Source of the DNA: Acidobacteriota bacterium
GTDB lineage: Bacteria; Acidobacteriota; Terriglobia; Terriglobales; Acidobacteriaceae
Assembly: GCA_021805955.1 (NCBI GenBank)
Contig: JAJZDO010000554.1
Location: 1-16,938 of the forward strand
DNA length: 16,938 nucleotides
Direction: 5' to 3'
Shown: positions 1 through 7,638 of the stretch, piece after piece
Numbering within the stretch: the stretch's first letter is position 1
Layout of the letters: every line of letters begins with the position of its first letter
Notes under the pieces: generated by a model
What the model was told of the DNA's origin: nothing
Seen by the model: only the letters and a program-made list of their open reading frames with translations
Database searches by the model: none
Translations under genes and position numbers: made by a program

Positions 1-875
1 AAGTTTTTCTCATTGGTCGTGCTCCAGAACCAATACGGCCTGCGGATAGACACGTCACTCTCGACCGGCATCCACACGCTGCCGTTTGGATCGCTGTTCA
101 GCGACGTCGCCGTGCCAGTCTCAGCATCTGAGCGGGAGATAGTGTTCCAACAAGGGTAAGGTGCGTACCCATTCTCATTGCCAACCCAGCGGATCGTCGC
201 CTCTGGACCTTGAAATATCATCGCGTGGGGCGCGTAACGCTGTAGTATGTCTCCCACTGGTGTCACGACTGAGCCGTCGAACCATACTTCCACCATTGGG
301 CCGTAGCGCGACAGTACTTCGGTGAGTTGCTCACGGTACATCGCGTTGTACTTCGCCTGCAACGCCGGGGTCTTGCACTTGCCTCCGGTCGCGGCACCGA
401 AGTGGTCGTCGCGCGGACTGACATAAACCCCAAATTTCAGGCCGAATTTTCTGCACGACTCCGAAATGTCCGCCACCACATCGCCATGGCCACCCTTCCA
501 TGGCGTATTGGCAATACTGTAGCTGGTCGTCTTCGTCTGCCACATGCAGAAGCCGCCTATGTGCTTGGCGACGAAGACAATATAGCGCGCACCCATGTTC
601 ACCGCGCATTGCGCCCATTGGTCCGTGTTCAAATCGACAGGATTGATCTCGGAGAGCGGCGTCGAAAGGTCGTCTCCTTCCTTGTTCTGCCAGGTATTTG
701 GCGCGAAGTGGGCAAACATCCCCACTTCAAGGTCCTGCCATGCCGTCTGGTCTGGAGTGGGCCGAGCAATCGCACGACCCGTGTGAACCACTTCAGAGGC
801 CAGCGCGGCTCCGGCGTGAAACTCGGCAGCTGCCGCAGCACCCGCAAGAGAAATCAAGAAGGCACGTCTGTTCAT
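1..875 (-). CDS. Secreted alpha-L-fucosidase, GH29 family (partial, C-terminus beyond window)
   Basis: Translating the minus strand from the ATG at 875 gives 291 codons without a stop, running off the left edge. Family role: retaining hydrolysis of terminal alpha-L-fucose in the periplasm or outside the cell. The N-terminus NRRAFLISLAGAAAAA is a Tat-like or Sec export signal ending near AALA (residue 26). The GH29 barrel follows: GMFAHFAPNTW (52-62), VAKHIGGFCMWQTKTTSYS (102-120), YVSPRDDHFG (151-160) and VEVWFDGS (195-202), where Asp200 is at the usual nucleophile position. The common KHHDG motif reads KHIGG here, so one sugar-binding His of the classical enzymes is not conserved; the same segment in other predicted bacterial fucosidases of this branch may vary alike. 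A GGGGA Shine-Dalgarno precedes the start. Family call is firm; substrate is inferred. It is separated from the sugar genes downstream by insertion-sequence debris. Confidence 0.88.
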   Translation of the reverse strand, partial: MNRRAFLISLAGAAAAAEFHAGAALASEVVHTGRAIARPTPDQTAWQDLEVGMFAHFAPNTWQNKEGDDLSTPLSEINPVDLNTDQWAQCAVNMGARYIVFVAKHIGGFCMWQTKTTSYSIANTPWKGGHGDVVADISESCRKFGLKFGVYVSPRDDHFGAATGGKCKTPALQAKYNAMYREQLTEVLSRYGPMVEVWFDGSVVTPVGDILQRYAPHAMIFQGPEATIRWVGNENGYAPYPCWNTISRSDAETGTATSLNSDPNGSVWMPVESDVSIRRPYWFWSTTNEKN

Positions 876-991
876 ATGTCCCCACTGTAAACCACAATAC
901 TCTCGGAGTCTGTCGAAAATAGATTTATGTCCTTTAGAATAAATTACTTATAAGGTAGCTAGTTGCCAGAGTACAGTAGACGCTACAGGTA

Positions 992-1149
992 GTGGTTCCT
1001 GATCCGTCATCTGCGGAAGTTTATCCTCCGCATCCTGGAACTTGGCAGGAGTTTCGTTCCTGGCTTGCCGATGAGCGGGCCTGTGCTACGTTTCTTGAAA
1101 AGTTGAGGTGGCCAACAGGGTTTCGCTGTCCCAAGTGCGAGTGCGTACG
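992..1149 (+). mobile_element. IS1595-family transposase remnant (N-terminal zinc-ribbon region only)
   Basis: From the GTG at 992 the frame reads HPGTWQEFRSWLADERACAT, then FLEKLRWPTGFRCPKCE. This is the conserved N-terminal entry of IS1595-type transposases, ending in the first CxxC of the zinc ribbon (around 1129-1140). The second CxxC, the rest of the ribbon and the whole DDE/DDN catalytic domain are missing. The open frame continues to 1567, but the downstream residues do not belong to this family; they are out-of-frame reading of a second transposase. It is a dead fragment. No terminal inverted repeats could be identified. Confidence 0.7.
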
Positions 1150-1512
1150 ATTGCGCAGAGCCTACCGAAACTGTTCTTGGAACGTATTTTCGCAGGATCG
1201 GGCAGCAAGGGGAACGGTTGTACGACTGGACTTTGATCCAAGGCTGGGAAGAAGATGGCTGAAGCCACGGGCTGCTGGTGCGGCGCAGCATCGAAGAGCA
1301 GCCCGAGCATGCCTACTATGGCTTCTATGCACCCACGCCCAAGACCATGCTGAAAACTCTCGTGCGCGTGGCCGGACGGCGCTGGGCCATCGAAAGCGCT
1401 GGTACGGTCTGTGGAACACTTTCTGCACTGGTCTGACTGGCGAAGACATCACCAATTCCTGGCACGCATCTTCCAATTCCGAAAACAACAGCTTCTGCTC
1501 TTTGCCCAGTAG
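1150..1512 (+). pseudogene. IS701-family transposase remnant, internally deleted and frameshifted
   Basis: Pieces of an IS701-type (DDE_5) transposase appear in order in shifting frames: LFLERIFAGSGSKG (about 1168-1209), RLYDWTLIQGWEEDG (1216-1261, then a stop), LLVRRSIEEQPEHAYYGFYA followed by PTPKTMLKTLVRVAGRRWAIE (about 1272-1394), and a C-terminus HFLHWSDWRRHHQFLARIFQ ending at TAG 1510-1512. In the family the pattern is YDWA...WLLVRRS...AYY...LVRVAG.RWAIEE, so recognition is good, but the N-terminal catalytic part and the GLDqYEVR block are lost. Its 5' end abuts the IS1595 fragment, so one element probably landed in or recombined with the other. Not functional. Confidence 0.75.
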
Positions 1513-1869
1513 TTACAACTGTAGTATCAGGCCAGGGGATGGAGCGCTTCCGATGCTTCGCCTCTGAGTTTATCCGCGACGTCAGCGACCAATAGCGGCT
1601 TGCTGAAGTAGTAGCCTTGAATTTGATCGCAGCGATGTGCGCGCAAGAATTCCATCTGTGCCTCGGTTTCGACGCCTTCAGCGATGACCTTCATGTTGAG
1701 ACTCCTCGCCATACCGATGATTGCGGTTGTAATCGCCGCATCGTTGGGATTCGTAGCCACATCTCGGGTAAACGCGCTGTCGATCTTAAGCTTGCTGACC
1801 GGGAATTGCGTCAAGTAGCTGAGGCTGGAATAGCCGGTCCCAAAATCGTCAATTGCCAGTTGCAACTAC
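1509..1869. repeat. Imperfect 13-bp inverted repeats flanking the EAL fragment
   Basis: GTAGTTACAACTG lies at 1509-1521 and its inverted copy, GTAGTTGCAACTG on the minus strand, at 1857-1869, with 12 of 13 bases matching. The left copy overlaps the stop codon of the IS701-like remnant; the right copy sits exactly where EAL homology begins and places an in-frame TAG before it. These could be decayed element ends, but part of the right copy (CAACTG) encodes conserved EAL residues QL, so coincidence is possible. Confidence 0.35.
1527..1865 (-). pseudogene. EAL-domain (cyclic-di-GMP phosphodiesterase) C-terminal fragment
   Basis: The 112-codon frame carries the second half of an EAL domain: QLAIDDFGTGYSSLSYL, LKIDSAFTRDV, AIIGMARSLNMKVIAEGVET, CDQIQGYYFSKPL, and a natural C-terminus. 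Intact EAL enzymes hydrolyse cyclic-di-GMP and need the upstream EAL motif plus the Asn and Glu metal ligands of the first half of the barrel; all of these are absent. Directly upstream of the first codon (TTG at 1865) is an in-frame TAG, and no EAL sequence continues into 1866-1886. The retained motifs (DDFGTG, the K of LKID, the E of AEGVE) are undamaged, so the truncation looks recent. It lies against transposase debris, which is the likely cause. A functional short protein is unlikely. Confidence 0.85.
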
Positions 1870-1886
1870 GCAGTTACTAGAGGGTT

Positions 1887-2696
1887 ATGGAATTGTTCTC
1901 AACTGACAGACTCAATCCAATTCCGCTGGACGCAACCTGTATTTCTCGCGCTATGCTTCTCTCCGAGGAGGCTGGTTGGAACCAGACTGCTGCGGACTGG
2001 CAGATGTTCTTTACCCAGGGCACCGTCCTTGGATTCGTGATTGGCGATTGCCTTGTGGCGACGTGTGCGGTGCTTCCATATGGCTGCGAATTCGGCTGGC
2101 TTTCCATGGTTCTTGTCACTGCCGAATGGCGCCGCCGCGGACTTGCCTCCCGCCTCGTCGCTACATCTGCCTCACTGCTGCGCGATAGTGGAAGAGCCGT
2201 GCTGCTGGATGCCGCACCGGACGCTACCGACATCTACGCAAAGCTTGGCTTCGTGCCGCTCTGCCGGATGGAGCGATGGGAAGGTCACGGCTGCGGGAGT
2301 GTTGCGGCTTCTGAATCTGTGGACCTTACACTCGATCAGTTCGCTTTCGGCGCTGACAGGCGTTTTCTTCTCAACGATTTCCTGTCCCGACCCGGTAGCA
2401 TCGCATTTCGATCCCCTGACGGCTTCGCACTTCTGCGTCGGGGAACTGTTGCGTCTCATCTCGGTCCCATCATCGCCGCACCTGAGGACGCTAGCACGCT
2501 CGCCTCCACCGCAATCCGTGCGGCTGCGGGCCGTCTTTTTGTGGATGTGCTGGATGCGGGAAGCGGACTGATCCCGACGCTGACCTCGCAGGGCTTTCAT
2601 CCACAGCGTCGCTTCACGCGCATGGCTCTCGGTCTATCTGCGCTGCCCGGGTATCCTGCACGCTTGCTCGCCGCCGCCGGGCCGGAATTCGGTTGA
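1887..2696 (+). CDS. GNAT-family N-acetyltransferase (two-domain, 269 aa)
   Basis: The first half is a GNAT fold: WLSMVLVTAEWRRRGLASRL (71-90) is motif A, with the RRRGLA pyrophosphate loop that holds acetyl-CoA, and LLDAAPDATDIYAKLGFVPL is the following strand-helix block. The second half (about 140-269) resembles the extra domain of two-domain GNAT proteins (Acetyltransf_18 type). The substrate cannot be read from sequence. The start at 1887 has only a weak, close GAGGG; no better in-frame start was found. Its 5' end lies 21 bp from the EAL remnant, so native upstream sequence may be lost. A small inverted repeat ATTCGG-N5-CCGAAT (2687-2703) overlaps the stop and might be a weak terminator before the convergent neighbour. 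Confidence 0.8.
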   Translation: MELFSTDRLNPIPLDATCISRAMLLSEEAGWNQTAADWQMFFTQGTVLGFVIGDCLVATCAVLPYGCEFGWLSMVLVTAEWRRRGLASRLVATSASLLRDSGRAVLLDAAPDATDIYAKLGFVPLCRMERWEGHGCGSVAASESVDLTLDQFAFGADRRFLLNDFLSRPGSIAFRSPDGFALLRRGTVASHLGPIIAAPEDASTLASTAIRAAAGRLFVDVLDAGSGLIPTLTSQGFHPQRRFTRMALGLSALPGYPARLLAAAGPEFG

Positions 2697-2743
2697 CCCG
2701 AATGAGAGAACTTGTCGCTCCACTCAATAGCGCACCTTCCTGC

Positions 2744-4060
2744 TTACATCCAGGCCTCTGGCTTTGCCGCCATCGCTTCTTCCAGCGTAATCCGCCGCTT
2801 CTGTTTGTAGGATAAGTTCGCCATGTGGCAGGCAACCGCCGACAAATAGCCAATTTCAACCGTCCCATTCGGCTGTTTGCGATCGCGGATGCAGGCCATC
2901 CAATTCGCCATGTGGTTGACGCCTGGATTTGTTCCATGAAGCGCTACGCCGTCCGGATTATTCACTTTCTCGGGATAATAGTTGATCGGCCCCGGAGCGT
3001 TCTCTTCGTCCCAGTTTGGATTGTCCGTTCGATGATCGCCCGTCTCCATGGTGTTGGAACCGCTGATATGCGCAACAGTGCCCTTGCTCCCCAGGAAGCG
3101 CTCTCCCAGGCCGTAGCGTTCATTGCTGAAGGTGGATTGCCACGCCACAAGCAAGTCATTCGGGTACTCGAAGGAGACGCTGATCGTATCCGGCACCTGC
3201 CGCCCATCTTTTTCTGAATACACACCGCCCATCATGGTCGCGGCTTTTGGCAATTCCAGATTCATGGCGCTGATGATCCACCCAATCTGATGCACCATGT
3301 TCTCCGTAATATTGCCACCGGAAAATTCCCAGTAGAGTCGCCAGTTGATGAATTTGTATCCGTCAAACGGGACCTTCGGACGCCCGGATAGAAACAGCTC
3401 CCAATTCACGTGCGTGGGATTGCAGTCGCTCGGCACCGGTCGAACCCATTGCCCACGTCCCTGCCGTGTGTTGCGGCTCATCCAGGACTCTACCATCGTG
3501 ATTTTTCCCGGCAAACCTTCCTGAATCCATTGCTTCGCGTCCGCCAACTCCCCCGAACTTTCATCCTGCATCCCAATTTGTACAATCTGTTTTGAAGATT
3601 TTGCGGCGGCACGACACGCCTTCGCTTCGGGAATGTCCCAGGCCATTGTCTTCTCGGAATAGAGGTCCTTTCCGGAAGCCAGCGTGGCCAGAAAATACTT
3701 TGCATGCAGATGTTGTGGCGTGGCTTGAATCACCGCGTCAATGTCGTTACGGTCCAGCAGACGCATCGGATCGTCGTACATCGCGACATTCGGGACGAAA
3801 CTCTTCACCTGTTCACGCCGGCGAGAATACACATCGGCAACCGCGACGCACTCTACATTCGGCTGTCTCAATGCGCTCTTCAAGTCTTCCTGTCCGCGAT
3901 CTCCAGCACCGATGATTCCGATACGGATGCGGTCATTCGCCCCAATCACCCTATTCGCAGCGAACAAACGTTTGCCGGAAAAAGTTCCGAGTGTGGCGAC
4001 TCCCATACTTGCTTGCTCAATAAAATCGCGGCGATTGATTTTCTTTTCCTCTTGTTTCAC
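2744..4060 (-). CDS. Tat-exported Gfo/Idh/MocA-family oxidoreductase (first copy)
   Basis: A 438-residue NAD(P)-dependent sugar or cyclitol oxidoreductase family member. The GTG at 4060 is chosen because GAGGAG lies 9 bases upstream and it places a Tat signal at the N-terminus (INRRDFIEQASMGVATLG, 8-25); the frame stays open to 4306 but that extension has no family character. The Rossmann motif is IGIIGAGDRG (47-56). The usual EKP catalytic-Lys motif reads SEKTMAWD (Lys137), with Thr replacing Pro. A C-terminal-domain His occurs in NMVHQIGWI. It is transcribed away from the isomerase gene at 4232, sharing a 171-bp control region. Family certain; substrate unknown. Context suggests a periplasmic keto-sugar step with tightly bound cofactor, as in glucose-fructose oxidoreductase. 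Confidence 0.9.
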   Translation of the reverse strand: MKQEEKKINRRDFIEQASMGVATLGTFSGKRLFAANRVIGANDRIRIGIIGAGDRGQEDLKSALRQPNVECVAVADVYSRRREQVKSFVPNVAMYDDPMRLLDRNDIDAVIQATPQHLHAKYFLATLASGKDLYSEKTMAWDIPEAKACRAAAKSSKQIVQIGMQDESSGELADAKQWIQEGLPGKITMVESWMSRNTRQGRGQWVRPVPSDCNPTHVNWELFLSGRPKVPFDGYKFINWRLYWEFSGGNITENMVHQIGWIISAMNLELPKAATMMGGVYSEKDGRQVPDTISVSFEYPNDLLVAWQSTFSNERYGLGERFLGSKGTVAHISGSNTMETGDHRTDNPNWDEENAPGPINYYPEKVNNPDGVALHGTNPGVNHMANWMACIRDRKQPNGTVEIGYLSAVACHMANLSYKQKRRITLEEAMAAKPEAWM

Positions 4061-4121
4061 TGGGACATTCTCCTCGGAAATGTATTTGCAAACCGCAAGC
4101 GTCCAGGCTACATAGCTACGG

Positions 4122-4129
4122 ATTATAAT
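4122..4129. promoter_or_regulatory. Candidate divergent -10 element (palindromic ATTATAAT)
   Basis: In the 171-bp gap between two divergent genes, ATTATAAT reads as a perfect TATAAT -10 hexamer on both strands. No convincing -35 box is visible at 16-18 bp on either side, so activator dependence or another sigma factor is possible. This is a sequence match only. Confidence 0.35.
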
Positions 4130-4231
4130 TTCTTTCGCAAGACCGCTCCCCCCAAAACTAGATTTTTGCCGACGCAGTTCAGTTCGAAGCTGGAAAGAAA
4201 TTCTCAAAGGTCGTTCGTCACCGGAGGCACG

Positions 4232-5161
4232 ATGTATCCCAAGGTACCGCGTCGAAAATTTCTGAAGACTGTGGGGTTTGGTGCGCTGGCAGGCGCAGGT
4301 GCGCAATGGCCCGGATCGACCGCTGCTGCGGAAGTGTCTGCAGCGTTCGGCGCAGACAATTCAAAAATGCCGCGACTATTCTCCGGCTGCTGCGCCTACT
4401 CCTATGATCGTGCCTTGAGAAAAGGGACGATGACGCTGGAGGACTTCATCCGCAAGGCCGTAGATCTGCGCGTGGACGGTATCGATATGACGGCGTACTA
4501 CCTCAAGTCCACAGATCCGGAATATCTCGATAGTCTTCGTCACCTGGCGTACAAAAATGCCATGCTTCTTTCCGGCGCGGCTTGCGGCGTCAGTATGGTC
4601 CAGGCCGCCGCTTCTAGACGCGCCGAGACCCTGACTGAAATCATGAAATGGGTGGACATTACCGACCGGCTTGGAGCGTCTCACCTTCGGGTTTTCGCCG
4701 GTAAGTTGCCGCCTGGCGCAACCCTGCAGCAGAGCATCGACTGGACCGTGGAAACCTTAAAAGCGGCTGCGGATTACTCCGGGAAAAGGGGCATCATGCT
4801 GGGGCTGGAAGATCACAGCGGCGTGACGCAGCGCGCGGATGTCTGCCTGGAAATTATGCATCGCGTGAATTCGCCCTATGCCGGCATCAATCTCGATGTC
4901 ACCAACTTCATTCCAACGCCCACTCAGGATGTCTACGCGCAAATCGAGGCGTGCATTCCCTACGCAACCAATACACATATTCGCGACCGCTTTGAGTACG
5001 ACCAGAGTCCCGTGGATTTGGATCGCGTCTGGCGACTCTTCGCGCAGGCCGGCTTCAAGGGCTATATGTCAGCCGAATACGAAGGCCCCGATTCCGACAC
5101 GGGTGTTCCAAAGTTGGTGGCGCAGATACGATCTCTCTGCCAGCAATACTCGAGTGTATGA
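4232..5161 (+). CDS. Tat-exported sugar isomerase/epimerase-like TIM-barrel protein (first copy)
   Basis: A 309-residue member of the xylose-isomerase-like/AP-endonuclease-2 TIM-barrel superfamily. The ATG at 4232 follows GGAGG by four bases and gives an excellent Tat signal, PRRKFLKTVGFGALAGAGA (6-24); the open frame extends back to 3704 but that part only mirrors the opposite-strand gene. Metal or acid-base residues of the fold are visible: GLEDH (Glu193), INLDVTNF (Asp222), NTHIRD (His249) and SAEYEG (Glu282/Glu284). Family members isomerise or epimerise sugars, and some beta-eliminate 3-keto-glycosides. The next gene starts 124 bp downstream on the same strand and encodes a Gfo/Idh/MocA protein, the usual partner of this fold. 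Exact reaction unknown. Confidence 0.88.
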   Translation: MYPKVPRRKFLKTVGFGALAGAGAQWPGSTAAAEVSAAFGADNSKMPRLFSGCCAYSYDRALRKGTMTLEDFIRKAVDLRVDGIDMTAYYLKSTDPEYLDSLRHLAYKNAMLLSGAACGVSMVQAAASRRAETLTEIMKWVDITDRLGASHLRVFAGKLPPGATLQQSIDWTVETLKAAADYSGKRGIMLGLEDHSGVTQRADVCLEIMHRVNSPYAGINLDVTNFIPTPTQDVYAQIEACIPYATNTHIRDRFEYDQSPVDLDRVWRLFAQAGFKGYMSAEYEGPDSDTGVPKLVAQIRSLCQQYSSV

Positions 5162-5285
5162 GAAGCATTTTCTGGGTGTACGTGACTTGTGAAAGAACTT
5201 GTCGCTGAACTTCACGACGTTTGCCGGTTTCAATGCTTTCGCTCAAGCTGGAAAGAGGTACAATTTTGTTTCTAAAAGGAGACGG

Positions 5286-6605
5286 ATGGTCACTCGACGG
5301 GAATTTCTCGATTCGGTTGCAATAGGGGCGGCAGGCCTTGCGGTTGGATGCACGGCAAAAAGCTATGCGCAGATCCTCGGCTCCAACGATCGACTGAACT
5401 TTGCCGTGATCGGTCTGCATAGCCGCGCCTACGCGCATCTGTCGGCGCTGAAAGCCAACAGTAGTGCCGTCCGCATTACCCACGTCTGCGACGTGGACAG
5501 CAACACGCTCCAAAAGTTCGCCGAAAGCATGCGGCAGGAGATGGGATATCCTGCCGCGTCTGCCAAAGACTTCCGCGAAATTCTCGCGAAGAAAGATGTC
5601 GACGCTATTACCATTGCGGCGCCAGACCACTGGCATACGCCCATGGCCATCGCCGGTCTGCAGGCGGGCAAGAATGTCTACGTAGAAAAGCCATGCAGTC
5701 ACAATCCGGCGGAAGGCGCGCTGCTTGTTGAGGCCCAGCGGAAGTACGGCAAGCTTGTGCAAATGGGAACGCAGCAGCGCTCCTCGGACTACACCATTGA
5801 AATTGTCGACAAAATCCATAACGGCCTCATCGGCCGCCCTTACTATGCCAAAGCATGGTACAGCAATACCAGAAAATCCATCGGTGTTGGGAAAGTTGTG
5901 CCCGTGCCGCCGCAACTGGATTGGGATTTGTGGCAGGGTCCGGCGCCGCGCAGGCCGTACAAAGACAATGTGCAGCCGTATAACTGGCACTGGTTCAAAA
6001 TCTACGGCACTGGCGAGGCGCTCAACAATGGCACGCATGAAGTCGACGTATGCCGCTGGGCGCTCGGCGTCGATTACCCGCAACGGGTCACTTCATCCGG
6101 CGGAAGATATCAGTTCAAAGATGACTGGCAGTTTTATGACACGCTCGTCACCAGCTTCGAATATCCCGACCGGATGATCGACTGGGAAGGGAAGAGCTGC
6201 CAGGGGATGAAGTTTTACCACCGCGACCGCGGCTCGACCATCATGGGCACCAAGGGGACCGTGCTCATCGATCGTGGCGGCTACGAAATCTACGATCTAG
6301 ATGGAAAGAAAACCAGCGAATATAAGGTAGGCAAGGCGGCGTCATCCTCCGATTTGGTTGGCCGCGATTCCATGACGGACGCGCACTTTGCCAACTTCAT
6401 CGCTGGAATTCGTACCGGAGCGAAGCTCCATGCGCCGGTCTCGGTCGGAAATGTGGCCGTCACCATGCTGCAACTTTCCAACATCGCGTGGGAAGTGAAT
6501 CGGGAGCTGCATCTCGACACGATGGATGGAAAAATCCAGAACGATCCCCAGGCCATGAAGATGTGGGGAAGAGAATACGAGAAGGGCTGGGCGCCGCACA
6601 TCTAG
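5286..6605 (+). CDS. Tat-exported Gfo/Idh/MocA-family oxidoreductase (second copy)
   Basis: 439 residues. The ATG at 5286 is supported by AAGGAG four bases upstream and by the Tat signal VTRREFLDSVAIGAAGLAVG (2-21). A Cys at 22 (LAVGC) could make it a Tat lipoprotein, although the lipobox is imperfect (Ala at -3). Family hallmarks: APDHWHTPMAIAGLQAGK (112-129), YVEKPCSHNPAEG (132-144, catalytic-type Lys135), QMGTQQRSS (159-167), and NNGTHEVDVCRW (247-258, His251). The nucleotide-binding turn is GLHSRA (43-48) rather than GxGxxG, unlike the first copy. It follows the TIM-barrel gene by 124 bp, close enough for co-transcription, though a TACAAT at 5259-5264 may give it a promoter of its own. 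Expected role: NAD(P)-linked oxidation or reduction of a sugar or keto-sugar in the envelope. Confidence 0.9.
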   Translation: MVTRREFLDSVAIGAAGLAVGCTAKSYAQILGSNDRLNFAVIGLHSRAYAHLSALKANSSAVRITHVCDVDSNTLQKFAESMRQEMGYPAASAKDFREILAKKDVDAITIAAPDHWHTPMAIAGLQAGKNVYVEKPCSHNPAEGALLVEAQRKYGKLVQMGTQQRSSDYTIEIVDKIHNGLIGRPYYAKAWYSNTRKSIGVGKVVPVPPQLDWDLWQGPAPRRPYKDNVQPYNWHWFKIYGTGEALNNGTHEVDVCRWALGVDYPQRVTSSGGRYQFKDDWQFYDTLVTSFEYPDRMIDWEGKSCQGMKFYHRDRGSTIMGTKGTVLIDRGGYEIYDLDGKKTSEYKVGKAASSSDLVGRDSMTDAHFANFIAGIRTGAKLHAPVSVGNVAVTMLQLSNIAWEVNRELHLDTMDGKIQNDPQAMKMWGREYEKGWAPHI

Positions 6606-6642
6606 CGTCTCCGAGCGCCTGACGGTGCATCTGCAGGGGTGC

Positions 6643-6668
6643 CCCAGGTCTCGATTCTGAGACCTGGG
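6643..6668. terminator. Bidirectional terminator-like hairpin between convergent genes
   Basis: CCCAGGTCTC and GAGACCTGGG form a perfect 10-bp stem with the six-base loop GATTCT, placed 37 bp after the stop of the plus-strand oxidoreductase and 26 bp after the stop of the minus-strand isomerase. There is no T-run on either strand, so it may act as an mRNA-stabilising hairpin or a factor-assisted terminator. Confidence 0.6.
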
Positions 6669-6694
6669 ATTCAACGGGAAATTCAACAATTGCC

Positions 6695-7588
6695 TCAGGC
6701 GTGAAGCTTGCGCATATACTCTGCGTCAATTTTCAGTTCCTGCATGACGGGCATGTTGTATTCCTCCTGCTCGACAAAGCAGTGTTTGATATGTCCGGTC
6801 TGCGCAGCTGCTGCGAGAATCGGGCGATAGTCGATGGCGCCTTGTCCCAGAGCTCTGGCGGTCGGAGGGTTTTCAATGGTTGCCGGCGCCGTAAAGGGCT
6901 TGAAATCCTTCACGTGCAGCATGGAAATGCGCGTTGGATAGCGATGCAGCAATTCGATGGGATTGCCGCCACCTACGGTGACCCAGCCTAGATCCATCTC
7001 CATCGTCACATACTCGGGATCAGTCAAACGTATCAGTTCGTCATAGGGCACCACGCCATTTTCCTTGCGGAATTCCATCGTGTGATTGTGATAGCCGAAT
7101 TTCAACCCGGCGGCGCTGATCTTTTTTCCAAACTTGTTGAACTCGCCCGCATTCCATCGCCACTCTGCCAACGTAAATGTAGGACCCCGACCGCCGTGAT
7201 GACCTGGATACGAGCAAATGATGTATTGACCCCCGATCTCCTTGACGAAATCAACGATTTGATCCACCTGACCATGAAGATCGTTGTAAGAATAGTGAGC
7301 GCTCACGCAGTGTAGGCCCGCTTGCTGCATCGCCTGTTTTACCTGGCTCGCGCTGTGATTGTAAAACCCAGCCGCTTCCACTTCTCGGTAACCAAGCGCC
7401 GCAATCTGCTGCAGTGTGCCTTCATAGTCGGTCGGGAGTTGGTTGCGAACGGAGTAAAGCTGGATTGCCAGCGGCAGGTTGAGGTATTTCTTGTTGTCCT
7501 CTGCATTCAGTGACGCATTACGGAGCAAAGTTGAACTGTAGAGTAGAGCGGCCGTACCGGTTTTCAGGAAATCTCTTCTTGAATTCAT
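6695..7588 (-). CDS. Tat-exported sugar isomerase/epimerase-like TIM-barrel protein (second copy)
   Basis: 297 residues from the ATG at 7588, chosen over an ATG two codons earlier because AAGGTGG then sits six bases upstream. The N-terminus NSRRDFLKTGTAALLYSS (2-19) is a near-consensus Tat signal. The xylose-isomerase-like barrel shows YREVEAAGF (67-75), KFGYHNHTMEF (163-173), MEMDLGWVTVGG (196-207), MLHVKDF (223-229) and FVEQEEYN (271-278), so Glu/Asp/His metal ligands are intact. It is clearly different from the plus-strand copy (HNH versus EDH signatures), so they are paralogous subfamilies rather than a recent duplication. It is the last gene of the minus-strand run and lies 80 bp after the monoheme cytochrome. 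Likely acts on an oxidised sugar made by the dehydrogenase; reaction not determined. Confidence 0.88.
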   Translation of the reverse strand: MNSRRDFLKTGTAALLYSSTLLRNASLNAEDNKKYLNLPLAIQLYSVRNQLPTDYEGTLQQIAALGYREVEAAGFYNHSASQVKQAMQQAGLHCVSAHYSYNDLHGQVDQIVDFVKEIGGQYIICSYPGHHGGRGPTFTLAEWRWNAGEFNKFGKKISAAGLKFGYHNHTMEFRKENGVVPYDELIRLTDPEYVTMEMDLGWVTVGGGNPIELLHRYPTRISMLHVKDFKPFTAPATIENPPTARALGQGAIDYRPILAAAAQTGHIKHCFVEQEEYNMPVMQELKIDAEYMRKLHA

Positions 7589-7638
7589 GGTCATCCACCT
7601 TTTCCTTTCTGTTGGCGAAACCACGGACCTATTCCGCA

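Noticed and set aside
327..890. 187-codon plus-strand open frame
   Set aside because: It is antisense to the GH29 fucosidase, which has clear family motifs; the plus-strand translation is basic and low in recognisable structure.
3704..4231. N-terminal extension of the first TIM-barrel protein
   Set aside because: The 176 extra residues are opposite the Gfo/Idh/MocA gene and precede a Tat signal with its own GGAGG site, so they are not translated.
2707..5206. Shared 13-mer AGAACTTGTCGCT at 2707-2719 and 5194-5206
   Set aside because: About one or two such pairs are expected by chance in a window of this length, and the two sites are in unrelated positions.
5055..6083. 342-codon minus-strand open frame
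   Set aside because: It lies opposite the second Gfo/Idh/MocA gene, whose motifs are unmistakable; a long antisense frame is expected in GC-rich coding DNA.
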